NCBI GenBank assembly: GCA_902783735.1
Contig: CACZSE010000291.1
Location: 1-10,223 of the forward strand
Direction of reading: 5' to 3'
Length of the DNA: 10,223 nt
From: an uncultured Lachnospiraceae bacterium
GTDB taxonomy: Bacteria; Bacillota; Clostridia; Lachnospirales; Lachnospiraceae
Shown here: one piece after another, positions 1-6,623 of the stretch
How the letters are laid out: each line of letters begins with the position of its first letter
Numbering within the stretch: the stretch's first letter is position 1
Translations under genes and position numbers: made by a program
Notes under the pieces: generated by a model
Database searches by the model: none
What the model was told of the DNA's origin: nothing
The model's input: only the letters and a program-made list of their open reading frames with translations

Positions 1-711
1 AACAGCCTTAAGGTATGTCATTGAAGCAACACCTGAGGTGTAATGTGTATGAAGCTGTACAGGGATCTTTGTGCTCTCTTTAAGAGTCTTAACAAGTTCT
101 GCAGCCTTGTAGGGAACAAGGAGACCAGCCATATCTTTGATACAAAGTGAATCTGCACCCATCTCCTCGATCTTCTTAGCCATGTCAGCCCAGTACTCAA
201 GTGTATAAGCATCACCAAGTGTGTAAGAAAGAGCGATCTGGGATTCTCCTCTTCCTTCCTGCTTCTTGATCTTGTTTGTAGCATCTACGGCTGCCTGAAG
301 GTTTCTTATATCATTCAGACAGTCAAATATTCTGATAACATCAATACCGTTTGCGATAGACTTCTCAACGAAAGCATATACAACATCATCTGCATAAGGA
401 CGATATCCAAGGATGTTCTGTCCTCTGAAGAGCATCTGAAGTTTGGTATTCTTAAAGCCGTCACGAAGCTTTCTTAATCTCTCCCATGGATCTTCCTTAA
501 GGAAACGAAGCGAAGCATCGAATGTAGCACCTCCCCAGCACTCTACAGCGTGGTAGCCTACTTTATCCATTGTATCTACTATAGGAAGCATAACCTCTGT
601 GGGCATTCTAGTAGCAATAAGCGACTGATGCGCATCACGAAGGACGGTTTCCATTATGCCTACAGGCTTTGCAGCAGCGACAGCCTCATTTTTTGTTTCT
701 TTCTTAGCCAT
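1..711 (-). CDS. oadA: Oxaloacetate decarboxylase alpha / pyruvate carboxylase subunit B-type carboxyltransferase (3' part outside window)
   Basis: Only the first 237 codons are present; the frame is open to base 1. The ATG at 711 follows AAGGAG at a normal distance. The protein begins with a short Lys/Ala-rich leader and then shows the TIM-barrel carboxyltransferase signature of the OadA/PycB/5S family: METVLRDAHQSLIATRM with metal-ligand Asp26, the CIKDMAG segment with Lys192 (the lysine that is carbamylated in this family), and LHTHYTSG with metal-binding His221 and His223. These enzymes move a carboxyl group between oxaloacetate/pyruvate and biotin. It is the last visible gene of the sodium-pump operon, 32 bases after oadB. 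Because the C-terminus is missing, I cannot tell whether it carries its own biotin domain (classical OadA) or ends early like the 5S transcarboxylase subunit. The separate biotin carrier in the operon favours the second option. The family call is very secure; the exact substrate is not. Confidence 0.93.
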   Translation of the reverse strand, partial: MAKKETKNEAVAAAKPVGIMETVLRDAHQSLIATRMPTEVMLPIVDTMDKVGYHAVECWGGATFDASLRFLKEDPWERLRKLRDGFKNTKLQMLFRGQNILGYRPYADDVVYAFVEKSIANGIDVIRIFDCLNDIRNLQAAVDATNKIKKQEGRGESQIALSYTLGDAYTLEYWADMAKKIEEMGADSLCIKDMAGLLVPYKAAELVKTLKESTKIPVQLHTHYTSGVASMTYLKAV

Positions 712-743
712 TTTATTTCTCCTTCATAGAATAATGAGATTTA

Positions 744-1895
744 TCAAAAGATTCCGAATATTGCCATAAATGTTCCGGCTGCAACAGCAGTACCGATAAC
801 TCCGGCAACATTGGGTCCCATAGCATGCATCAGTAAGAAGTTTGTAGGATCTGCTTCAGCTCCAACCTTCTGAGATACACGTGCTGCCATCGGAACTGCC
901 GAAACTCCTGCAGAGCCGATAAGCGGGTTTGTTTTACCATGTGTAAGAACACACATGATCTTTCCGAATATAACACCGGCTGCGGTACCAAATGCAAAAG
1001 CTATAAGTCCGAGAACAACGATCTTTATCGTTGCGAGATTTAAGAATGCCTGAGCACTCGTAGTAGCGCCAACTGATGTACCGAGAAGAATAACTACGAT
1101 GTACATCAACGCATTTGAAGCCGTATCGGTAAGCTGTCTTACAACTCCCGACTCCTTGAAAAGGTTACCAAGCATGAGCATACCTACAAGAGGAGCGGTT
1201 GTGGGAAGTATAAGACAAACCACAATAGTAACTATAATAGGGAAGAGGATCTTCTCAAGCTTAGATACAGGACGAAGCTGATCCATCTTGATCTTTCTCT
1301 CCTTTTCCGTTGTAAGTGCCTTCATGATCGGAGGCTGAATGATCGGAACAAGTGACATATAAGAATATGCCGCAACAGCTATAGGACCAAGAAGGTCTGT
1401 CTGCTGAAGCTTACCTGCAAGGAATATCGATGTGGGGCCGTCTGCGCCACCAATGATAGATATAGCTGCAGCAGCTTTATTATTGAATCCCATCCAGATA
1501 GCTCCGAAGTATGCAGCAAAGATACCAAACTGAGCTGCAGCACCGAGCAAGAAGCTCTTAGGGTTGGCAATGAGCGGACCGAAGTCTGTCATAGCGCCGA
1601 CACCCATAAAGATGAGCGATGGAAGTATCGCATACTCATCAAGAATGTAGAAATAGTATAATAATCCGCCGACACCGTTCGGTGAGTCATGGAATGACAT
1701 CATGATATCGGGATAGATGTTTACCAGTAACATACCAAATGCAATCGGGAGCAAAAGCAATGGCTCATACTCCTTCTTGATAGCAAGAAACAGGAAAAAA
1801 CATGCAACAGCGATCATTATATAATTTCCAACTTCCAAATTGAAAAACGCTGTCTGGTGAACCAGATTATCAAGCGTATTTGTTATATAACCCAT
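744..1895 (-). CDS. oadB: Sodium-translocating decarboxylase beta subunit (OadB/MmdB/GcdB family)
   Basis: This 383-residue polytopic membrane protein decarboxylates carboxybiotin and couples the release of CO2 to sodium export. The ATG at 1895 has a clear GGAGG site (1905-1909). Family landmarks are intact: [11 protein letters not shown] with Asp152, [17 protein letters not shown] (176-192), and the C-terminal [18 protein letters not shown] block. From knowledge of Klebsiella OadB, the essential residues Asp203, Asn373, Gly377, Ser382 and Arg389 appear to correspond here to Asp152, Asn323, Gly327, Ser332 and Arg339; the spacing in the C-terminal block matches exactly. Hydrophobic helices fill most of the chain, and the charged stretch at about 196-214 is likely a cytoplasmic loop. 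Length is close to that of MmdB/GcdB proteins and shorter than Klebsiella OadB. It lies between the biotin carrier gene (88-base gap with a stem-loop) and the OadA-type gene. The pump looks functional; the carboxyl donor is set by its partners. Confidence 0.96.
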   Translation of the reverse strand: MGYITNTLDNLVHQTAFFNLEVGNYIMIAVACFFLFLAIKKEYEPLLLLPIAFGMLLVNIYPDIMMSFHDSPNGVGGLLYYFYILDEYAILPSLIFMGVGAMTDFGPLIANPKSFLLGAAAQFGIFAAYFGAIWMGFNNKAAAAISIIGGADGPTSIFLAGKLQQTDLLGPIAVAAYSYMSLVPIIQPPIMKALTTEKERKIKMDQLRPVSKLEKILFPIIVTIVVCLILPTTAPLVGMLMLGNLFKESGVVRQLTDTASNALMYIVVILLGTSVGATTSAQAFLNLATIKIVVLGLIAFAFGTAAGVIFGKIMCVLTHGKTNPLIGSAGVSAVPMAARVSQKVGAEADPTNFLLMHAMGPNVAGVIGTAVAAGTFMAIFGIF

Positions 1896-1919
1896 TTTGT
1901 TTTTCCTCCAAAATATTTT

Positions 1920-1961
1920 CCCGAAAATTCCTGATCATATTGCAGGCAATTCTCTTTCGGG
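1920..1961 (-). other. Intercistronic stem-loop between biotin carrier and oadB
   Basis: The 88-base gap can fold in the minus-strand transcript into one long hairpin. The outer arm CCCGAA/TTCGGG (1956-1961 with 1920-1925) stacks on an inner arm pairing 1926-1933 with 1943-1951, with one bulged base and a 9-base loop (1934-1942). It ends about 10 bases before the oadB GGAGG site. No U-run follows, so it is not a standard terminator. I infer a role in mRNA processing or in setting the carrier-to-pump ratio; the pairing itself is seen by eye only. Confidence 0.45.
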
Positions 1962-1983
1962 CTGTAGCATTATAAATGATCGA

Positions 1984-2355
1984 TCAGTTGAGAGTTGCGA
2001 GGCATGCACCTGCTTCACAAGGATCGCCCACAGAACAATCAATGCTTGCTACAGTACCATCCTGAGGAGCAACAACAGGTATCTCCATCTTCATGGCTTC
2101 GATGATAACAACTGCATCACCCTTCTTAACAGCCTGACCAACGCTTGCTTCAATCTTGAATACCTTACCTGCAGCACCGGCCTCAACCTTTATGCTGCCT
2201 GCACCTGCAGCTGCCTTGGGTGCTGCTGCGGGAGCCGCCTTGGGTGCTGCCTTGGGAGCAGCCTTGGGTGCTGCTGCGGGAGCGCTGCCTGAAGCACCTT
2301 CTTCGACAACAACATCATATACATTGCCATTAACTGTAATGGTATAATTTTTCAT
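1984..2355 (-). CDS. Biotin carboxyl carrier subunit (1.3S/MmdC/GcdC type)
   Basis: This 123-residue carrier shuttles carboxyl groups from the carboxyltransferase to the membrane beta subunit. It has three parts: an N-terminal strand segment (MKNYTITVNGNVYDVVVEEG, 1-20), a flexible Ala/Pro/Lys linker (about 25-53) and a C-terminal biotinyl domain (about 54-123). The biotin-accepting Lys89 sits in the canonical EAMKM motif, 34 residues before the end, as expected for biotin domains. The start is the ATG at 2355, with GGAGG 8 bases upstream. An in-frame TTG at 2370 would add five residues but overlaps that ribosome binding site, so I reject it. The gene is 21 bases downstream of the OadG-type gene. 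No biotin carboxylase gene is visible nearby, which fits a decarboxylase or transcarboxylase rather than an ATP-dependent carboxylase. A separate biotin ligase must modify Lys89. Confidence 0.95.
   Translation of the reverse strand: MKNYTITVNGNVYDVVVEEGASGSAPAAAPKAAPKAAPKAAPAAAPKAAAGAGSIKVEAGAAGKVFKIEASVGQAVKKGDAVVIIEAMKMEIPVVAPQDGTVASIDCSVGDPCEAGACLATLN
2213..2283 (-). repeat. In-frame repeats encoding the Ala/Pro/Lys linker of the biotin carrier
   Basis: A perfect 23-base direct repeat occurs at 2213-2235 and 2261-2283. The offset is 48 bases, exactly 16 codons, and related GCCTTGGG-containing units lie between. The repeats encode an Ala/Pro/Lys linker rich in AAPK and AAAP units. Because the period is a multiple of three, slippage or recombination would change linker length without breaking the frame. 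Confidence 0.8.
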
Positions 2356-2363
2356 CTTAAAAT

Positions 2364-2368
2364 CCTCC
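2364..2368 (-). promoter_or_regulatory. Ribosome binding site deciding the biotin carrier start
   Basis: GGAGG on the minus strand lies 8 bases before the ATG at 2355. It overlaps the upstream in-frame TTG (2368-2370), which excludes that codon as the main start. Confidence 0.8.
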
Positions 2369-2376
2369 AAAATATA

Positions 2377-2715
2377 TTATCTTATTCTTCTTATAGAACG
2401 TACAACGTATCCGCTCCCTGAACCACCGGTACTGCCTTCGTATGCAGCTATCGCAGCACTTATAACCGCGATGAGTTCCGTATCGTCCTGAGCTTCTTCG
2501 CCGGCAACTATCTGATCAACAGCTTTGTCTACGCTTGTCTTAACATCTTCTTTCTTTTCGGGCTTTTTCTCAAGATTACCCAGAAGCTTGAAAGAAGAAA
2601 TGACAAACATGATAAGTATAAGTACACAGAATACGGTTCCCATACCAAGGAGCATATTCATACCTGCCGTAGCCATCAGATCAGACATGCTTTCAGCTAT
2701 ATGTATATAAACCAT
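2377..2715 (-). CDS. OadG/MmdD-family small membrane subunit of the sodium-pump decarboxylase
   Basis: This is a 112-residue protein with one transmembrane helix at about 20-42 (preceded by GMNMLLGMGTVF), a charged Lys/Glu-rich cytoplasmic linker (about 49-80) and a C-terminal tail. The tail carries two segments typical of this family in anaerobes: ELIAVISAAIAAYEG (80-94) and YVVRSIRRIR (103-112), the end of the protein. In characterised pumps the gamma/delta subunit holds the soluble carboxyltransferase on the membrane beta subunit and stabilises the complex. The ATG at 2715 has AAAGGA 8 bases upstream; the ATG at codon 10 is a possible but less likely alternative. The gene starts 14 bases after the carboxyltransferase gene ends. 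The family call rests on architecture, tail motif and operon position. Confidence 0.88.
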   Translation of the reverse strand: MVYIHIAESMSDLMATAGMNMLLGMGTVFCVLILIMFVISSFKLLGNLEKKPEKKEDVKTSVDKAVDQIVAGEEAQDDTELIAVISAAIAAYEGSTGGSGSGYVVRSIRRIR

Positions 2716-2729
2716 AAGGACCGTCCTTT

Positions 2730-4163
2730 CTACAGTACTGCGCCGTGCTTCTTGGCAACTGTATCAACTGCCTTTGTGAAGAGCATATCGAAAGCACCTA
2801 TGAGATACTTACGTGTCTCAGCCGGAGCAATGATAGTATCAACATAACCTCTTGCTGCAGCAGCTTCAATACTGTTCTGAAGTGCCTCGTATTCTTTAGC
2901 GCAAGCATCGATATCTTCCACACCCTTGCCGTCGCACATGATCTTAGCGGCAAGCTTTGAATCCATCATGCCGATAGAAGCGCTGTCCCAGGCAAATGTC
3001 ATGTCAGCACCGAGCGCTTTTGAATTCATGATGCTGTATGCTGTTCCGTAAGCCTTTCCGATAACAACATTAACTGAAGGAACCGTAGCATTTGCAAATA
3101 CATAAGTAAGCTTTGCAGCAGCTTTGGCGAGCTTTTGTTCAGAGCACTTGCATGCTTTAAATCCCGAAACGTTTGTAAGAGTGAGGACGGGAATCTCAAA
3201 TGCATCACAGAAATTAACAAATGACGCTGCCTTCTCACATCCTTTTGCAGAAAGTCCTTCGTCGAACTTTTCTGTCTCTTTGCCTTCTTCATCGTATATA
3301 GCGGTTCTGTTGGCCACAACACCAACCGTGGCACCGTTAAGTTTGATAAATCCTGTTACCATATCCTTTGCATATGCAGCCTTTGTCTCAAAGAAAGCAT
3401 TATCGTCGGCGATCATGGAGATTGCGATAGAAGTATCGGCAACAGCATTCTCTATTCCGTCACAAAGTCTGTTGAGATCATCTTCACACTCAACAAAAGA
3501 AGTGTCTGTATCGCAGTTTGCGGGAAGGATGCTGACAAGTTCACGGATCTGAGCATAGATCGTAGCTTCATCGGCAACAACATCAACAATGCCTGCTTCT
3601 TCAGACTGGAATTTTGCAGAAGCGGTATCGCACTTCTGTGCAGTGTTTCCTTCGATCGCATTCGGAGAGTTAACAAACAGTTTAGCCTTGTTTTCCTCCA
3701 TGAATGTGAAATCGGTAAGTGTAGGAATGAGCGCCAATCCTCCACCGCATGAACCGAATACTGCAGTGATCTGAGGAATGACTCCTGAAGCAGCTGCCTG
3801 CGCTGCGTAGATCTCACCAAATGCATTTAACGCATCGCATGCCTCCTCAAGTCTCAATCCGGCAGAATCAATAAGCCCGATTACAGGTGCACCGGTCTTA
3901 ATAGCCAGATCATAGAGTCCGACAATCTTTTTAGCATGCATCTCGCCGACACTTCCGCCCAAAACAGAAGCATCCTGAGCATACACATACACGAGATTGC
4001 CATTGATTACTCCGTAACCGGTAACTACACCGTCAGAAGGAGTCTTAGCCTGTTTCAGATTGAAATCAGTGTTTCTGGCCGTAACCTTGGCGCCGATTTC
4101 AACGAAACTGTTCTCATCGAGCAGAGCAGAAATACGTCCGCTCGCGCTTGTAGTAGTACTCAT
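2730..4163 (-). CDS. Divergent MmdA/12S-type acyl-CoA carboxyltransferase
   Basis: This 477-residue protein has the two crotonase-like halves of the acyl-CoA carboxyltransferase family (MmdA, PccB, AccD, transcarboxylase 12S). The N-terminal half shows YAQDASVLGGSVGEMHAKKI (61-80), GLIDSAGLRLEEA (96-108), SGVIPQITAVFGSCGGG (126-142) and TLTDFTFM (148-155). The C-terminal half shows VLTLTNVSGF (326-335), ATVPSVNVVIGKAYGTAYSIM (359-379) and a WDSASIGMM segment. Several consensus residues differ: the usual DSGGARIQEG is DSAGLRLEEA, the GPCAGGAVYSPALTDF block is GSCGGGLALIPTLTDF, and GGAY is GTAY. The protein is also about 30-40 residues shorter than typical MmdA/PccB proteins. The family is clear; the acyl-CoA substrate is not, and methylmalonyl-CoA is only the default guess. 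The ATG at 4163 follows GGAGGG and is the first gene of the sodium-pump operon, downstream of an extended -10 promoter. Confidence 0.88.
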   Translation of the reverse strand: MSTTTSASGRISALLDENSFVEIGAKVTARNTDFNLKQAKTPSDGVVTGYGVINGNLVYVYAQDASVLGGSVGEMHAKKIVGLYDLAIKTGAPVIGLIDSAGLRLEEACDALNAFGEIYAAQAAASGVIPQITAVFGSCGGGLALIPTLTDFTFMEENKAKLFVNSPNAIEGNTAQKCDTASAKFQSEEAGIVDVVADEATIYAQIRELVSILPANCDTDTSFVECEDDLNRLCDGIENAVADTSIAISMIADDNAFFETKAAYAKDMVTGFIKLNGATVGVVANRTAIYDEEGKETEKFDEGLSAKGCEKAASFVNFCDAFEIPVLTLTNVSGFKACKCSEQKLAKAAAKLTYVFANATVPSVNVVIGKAYGTAYSIMNSKALGADMTFAWDSASIGMMDSKLAAKIMCDGKGVEDIDACAKEYEALQNSIEAAAARGYVDTIIAPAETRKYLIGAFDMLFTKAVDTVAKKHGAVL

Positions 4164-4196
4164 TAAAAAGCCCTCCGTATATAAAAATTATAAAAA

Positions 4197-4225
4197 TTTA
4201 TGCATAAAAGCTTCCTATAAGAAGC
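4197..4225 (-). repeat. Palindrome and small hairpin in the carboxyltransferase leader
   Basis: A perfect 12-base palindrome, TTTATGCATAAA (4197-4208), lies in the 5' leader of the pump operon. A hairpin follows on its far side (4210-4214 pairing with 4221-4225, 6-base loop). The octamer TTTATGCA recurs at 4290-4297, on the other side of the promoter. This could be an operator pair, but the region is very AT-rich, so chance is also likely. Confidence 0.3.
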
Positions 4226-4243
4226 CAAACCGCACCGATTTAA

Positions 4244-4252
4244 ATTATATCA
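4244..4252 (-). promoter_or_regulatory. Extended -10 promoter for the sodium-pump operon
   Basis: On the minus strand TGATATAAT (TGn plus a perfect TATAAT) lies directly after the U-run of the preceding terminator. No good -35 box is seen 16-18 bases upstream, which fits an extended -10 promoter. Transcription would start near 4237, giving a leader of about 74 bases before the ATG at 4163. A second TATAAT near 4182-4190 lacks both a TG and a -35 box. Confidence 0.5.
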
Positions 4253-4253
4253 C

Positions 4254-4287
4254 AAAAAAAGAGAAAGAAAAAGCCGTTTCTTCCTCT
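4254..4287 (-). terminator. Intrinsic terminator of the scpA-scpB-GGDEF unit
   Basis: In the minus-strand transcript 4287-4277 pairs with 4270-4260 over 11 base pairs, including one U-G wobble. The loop is 6 bases (4271-4276) and a run of U from 4260 to 4254 follows. It begins about 29 bases after the GGDEF gene's stop codon. The stem is A/U-rich, so it may be only moderately efficient. Confidence 0.7.
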
Positions 4288-4316
4288 TATTTATGCAAAT
4301 ATTTAATTTTTTGTTT

Positions 4317-5684
4317 TTATTTTTCTCTGATCTCCAGAAGTTCTTTCTGATCGGGATCTACGGTAATATCTTTTACATCATCGGGCGTTACTATCCTGTT
4401 TCTGCCGTTCTGTTTACCAAGATAAAGAAGCTCATCCGCATCTTTTATGATATCCTCTATATCTCTTGTGTCGCCCTGTGTAAGACCGAAGGTCATGGTA
4501 ACTCTCAGCTTCTCTCCTTCATATTCAAGCACATGATCCAGCACTTTTTGCCTTAAAGTCCGAAGCTGCGTCAGAGCCTTTCCAAGGTCGGCGTCCTCAA
4601 ATATGATAAGAAATTCCTCTCCGCCCCATCTTACGGCAAATCCCTTGCCTAACATAAATTCGTTAAATATTGAGGCAATGTCTCTGAGCACCAGGTCTCC
4701 GCAGTCATGTCCGTAATTGTCGTTAAACTTCTTAAAGAAGTCGATATCACCCATGCAGACACAATACTTTACTCCTGCCTGGTTGAATTGAGACTGTGTA
4801 TAGGCGATCTTGCTGGCACCGACGCGGCGGGTATACAGCCTCGTAAGAGTATCTCTTTCGATCATGTCTCTCAAAAATTTCTGAACACCTCTCGAAAACC
4901 TTCCCATATCGCCAAGTTCGTCCGTTCGTTCAGTGATATCCTTTTGAAGTGAAGCATTCAGGTTTCCCTTTGATATCTCACTCAAAAACTTCTTTTCTTC
5001 ATTTATGGCTTTAACAATACTGTTTGCGGGGAAGGAAGAAAAAACTATCGCAAACAGTACCATGAAGAAGGTAGCTATGGGAACCCACAGAAGTGCTCTT
5101 CTGCTCTCCTGTTCCACCTCAATGGCAGGTTTGCCCGCCGAAAGCATACCGATACATTTGCCGTCCGAATTGAACAAAGGTATATATGCGGTAAAATATC
5201 TGACACCGTCAATGGTGATATTATCGTAAAAAGCTTCTTTTTGCCCGTTTATAACAGCATCCGATACCGTCCTGTTCGAAATGGTATATAAGCCCCTGTT
5301 CCCATCCGGGCCGGTAACAGTGGTCAGCATCCTGATATCGAGGTAAAAAAGCGTTATCTTCGCCTTGGTCTTCTCGGTAAACTCATCCAATACCGGCTGA
5401 GTCGAACTGATATCCACGCCGCCTTTATATAAGGTGTACGTTCCGTCATCATATTTTTCGGCGGAATAATCTCCGGGGTAGGATGTATCATAGAACAGAC
5501 TTACGCTCTGCGCCGCATTACTGAGATTTCGTCTTACTTCAAGCTTTATAGTGTTTAAATAAACATAATAACCCAGAATCGCAACCACAAGTCCCATAAG
5601 AATGATCGGGACAACAGTCATGACTCTGAGTCTGCGTTTAAGACCATATTTGATTTTAGGATCATTTGGCTTTTTGTTTGTCAT
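4317..5684 (-). CDS. Membrane-bound diguanylate cyclase (sensor segment, HAMP-like linker, GGDEF)
   Basis: This enzyme is predicted to make cyclic di-GMP from two GTP. The chain is 455 residues. A transmembrane helix at about 22-44 is followed by a likely extracytoplasmic Cache-like sensor segment (about 46-195), a second helix at about 198-218, a HAMP-like linker (about 219-272) and a GGDEF domain (about 273-435). The domain starts with RDTLTRLYTRR (277-287), has DIDFFKKFND (313-322) with metal-binding Asp, and has RWGGEEF with the active-site GGEEF at 354-358. The residues just before it (KGFAVRW) contain no RxxD, so the product-inhibition I-site seems absent. I chose the ATG at 5684, which has GGGAG 6 bases upstream; an open frame extends to 5783, but that would overlap the preceding gene and encodes unlikely Trp/Arg-rich sequence. 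It is the last gene of the scpA unit. The signal sensed cannot be read from sequence. Confidence 0.93.
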   Translation of the reverse strand: MTNKKPNDPKIKYGLKRRLRVMTVVPIILMGLVVAILGYYVYLNTIKLEVRRNLSNAAQSVSLFYDTSYPGDYSAEKYDDGTYTLYKGGVDISSTQPVLDEFTEKTKAKITLFYLDIRMLTTVTGPDGNRGLYTISNRTVSDAVINGQKEAFYDNITIDGVRYFTAYIPLFNSDGKCIGMLSAGKPAIEVEQESRRALLWVPIATFFMVLFAIVFSSFPANSIVKAINEEKKFLSEISKGNLNASLQKDITERTDELGDMGRFSRGVQKFLRDMIERDTLTRLYTRRVGASKIAYTQSQFNQAGVKYCVCMGDIDFFKKFNDNYGHDCGDLVLRDIASIFNEFMLGKGFAVRWGGEEFLIIFEDADLGKALTQLRTLRQKVLDHVLEYEGEKLRVTMTFGLTQGDTRDIEDIIKDADELLYLGKQNGRNRIVTPDDVKDITVDPDQKELLEIREK

Positions 5685-5694
5685 CCGACGCTCC

Positions 5695-6018
5695 CTAAGA
5701 CATATCCATACCCAGGTCTTCCAATGACATCTGAACACTGTCCTCACCCAATAGCATATCCAGATCGCCCTCATCCAGATCAATTATATCGTCGTCGAAG
5801 TTTTTGCCCGTATCCTCTTCCTCCATACCGGCAAATGAATCCTGCTTTACCGCGAAGCTGGCGTGATAATCCTTCGAGAGAAGTAATTCTCTGACGTTGC
5901 TGACCGTCTTTTTGATCGGATCCGTTTCCTTTATGAGAACCGTTATTACCGAATTGTCATCTACAACATGGTATCCGGCTTTTCTAAGTTCATTCTTTGC
6001 TTCTTCTTTAGAAATCAT
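5695..6018 (-). CDS. Unrecognised small protein with acidic C-terminal tail
   Basis: I do not recognise this 107-residue protein. The ATG at 6018 has GGAG 5 bases upstream, 15 bases after scpB ends, and the gene stops 10 bases before the GGDEF start, so it is tightly packed in the operon. Residues 1-60 look like a compact alpha/beta domain of mixed charge: MISKEEAKNELRKAGYHVV, then a strand ITVLI and a helix TVSNVRELLLSKD. Residues 65-107 are strongly acidic and Met-rich (EEEDTGKNFDDDIIDLDEGD, then LGEDSVQMSLEDLGMDMS), with no basic residue after Lys72. No signal peptide or membrane segment is seen, so it should be cytoplasmic. An acidic tail could be an interaction arm for ScpAB, SMC or the cyclase, but that is inference from position only. 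Confidence 0.8.
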   Translation of the reverse strand: MISKEEAKNELRKAGYHVVDDNSVITVLIKETDPIKKTVSNVRELLLSKDYHASFAVKQDSFAGMEEEDTGKNFDDDIIDLDEGDLDMLLGEDSVQMSLEDLGMDMS

Positions 6019-6033
6019 CCTATCTCCACTTTA

Positions 6034-6603
6034 TCATATATTGAGCTGAAGTGAAACCTCCTGCTCTGCCTGTTCTCTGAATTCTTCCTTTTGAACCTGA
6101 CTGACCTCCGGAAGATCATCCAACGATTTTACGCCAAAACTTCTTAAAAACTGTTCCGTGGTGCCAAACAGAATGGGTCTTCCGGGCGCATCCAGTCTGC
6201 CCAGTTCTTTTATAAGGTCAAGTTCAATGAGTTTGTTAACCGCATGTGAACAGTCGACACCTCTGATCTTTTCTATATCGCCCTTGGTAACAGGCTGTTT
6301 GTAAGCAACAATAGAAAGCGTTTCGAGCACAGTATCCGTAAGAGTATATTTTCTTTCGGATTTGGTGATATCTATGAGATAATCGTACATCTCGGGCTTA
6401 CTGCACATCTGATAAGCATCGCCTACCTGTGTGATAGTCACGCCGCGATTTGCGGATTCCATCTTTTTTTTCATCTTCTCGACGATCTTTGTTACCTGTG
6501 AAGGAGTTGTCTCGGTAAGTTCCGCAAGCTTTGATATCTTAACGGATTCCCCCATGGAAAAAAGAACCGCCTCTATGACAGCTTCCTGTCTGTCCAATTC
6601 CAT
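6034..6603 (-). CDS. scpB: Segregation and condensation protein B
   Basis: ScpB is the winged-helix (kite) partner that binds ScpA in the SMC-ScpAB complex, which organises and helps separate newly copied chromosomes in the cytoplasm. The 189-residue length is normal for the family. Signature segments are present: LETLSIVAYKQPVTKGDIEK (93-112) followed by IRGVDCSHAVNKLIE, and then APGRPILFGTTEQFLRSFG (139-157). The N-terminal winged helix starts with EAVIEAVLFSMGE (7-19). The C-terminal tail after residue 160 is Glu/Gln-rich and probably disordered. The ATG at 6603 has AGAGG about 7 bases upstream, and the gene starts 20 bases after scpA ends, the usual pairing of these two genes. Confidence 0.97.
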   Translation of the reverse strand: MELDRQEAVIEAVLFSMGESVKISKLAELTETTPSQVTKIVEKMKKKMESANRGVTITQVGDAYQMCSKPEMYDYLIDITKSERKYTLTDTVLETLSIVAYKQPVTKGDIEKIRGVDCSHAVNKLIELDLIKELGRLDAPGRPILFGTTEQFLRSFGVKSLDDLPEVSQVQKEEFREQAEQEVSLQLNI

Positions 6604-6623
6604 AAATCAACCTCTTAAATGTA

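Noticed and set aside
1897..2292. Plus-strand open frame opposite the biotin carrier and the intergenic stem-loop, rich in Cys, Gly and Leu.
   Set aside because: Its composition is the antisense reading of the GC-rich Ala/Pro/Lys linker; the minus-strand gene has a clear biotin motif and ribosome binding site.
2356..2370. Longer biotin carrier start at an in-frame TTG (2370).
   Set aside because: The TTG overlaps the GGAGG that serves the ATG at 2355, and the added residues are not part of the known domain.
3026..3826. Long open frames in other frames on both strands within the carboxyltransferase gene.
   Set aside because: They lack ribosome binding sites and recognisable domains and lie wholly inside a gene with strong family motifs.
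5685..5783. Upstream extension of the GGDEF gene adding 33 residues.
   Set aside because: It overlaps the preceding gene, encodes improbable Trp/Arg/Cys-rich sequence, and the ATG at 5684 has a good GGGAG site.
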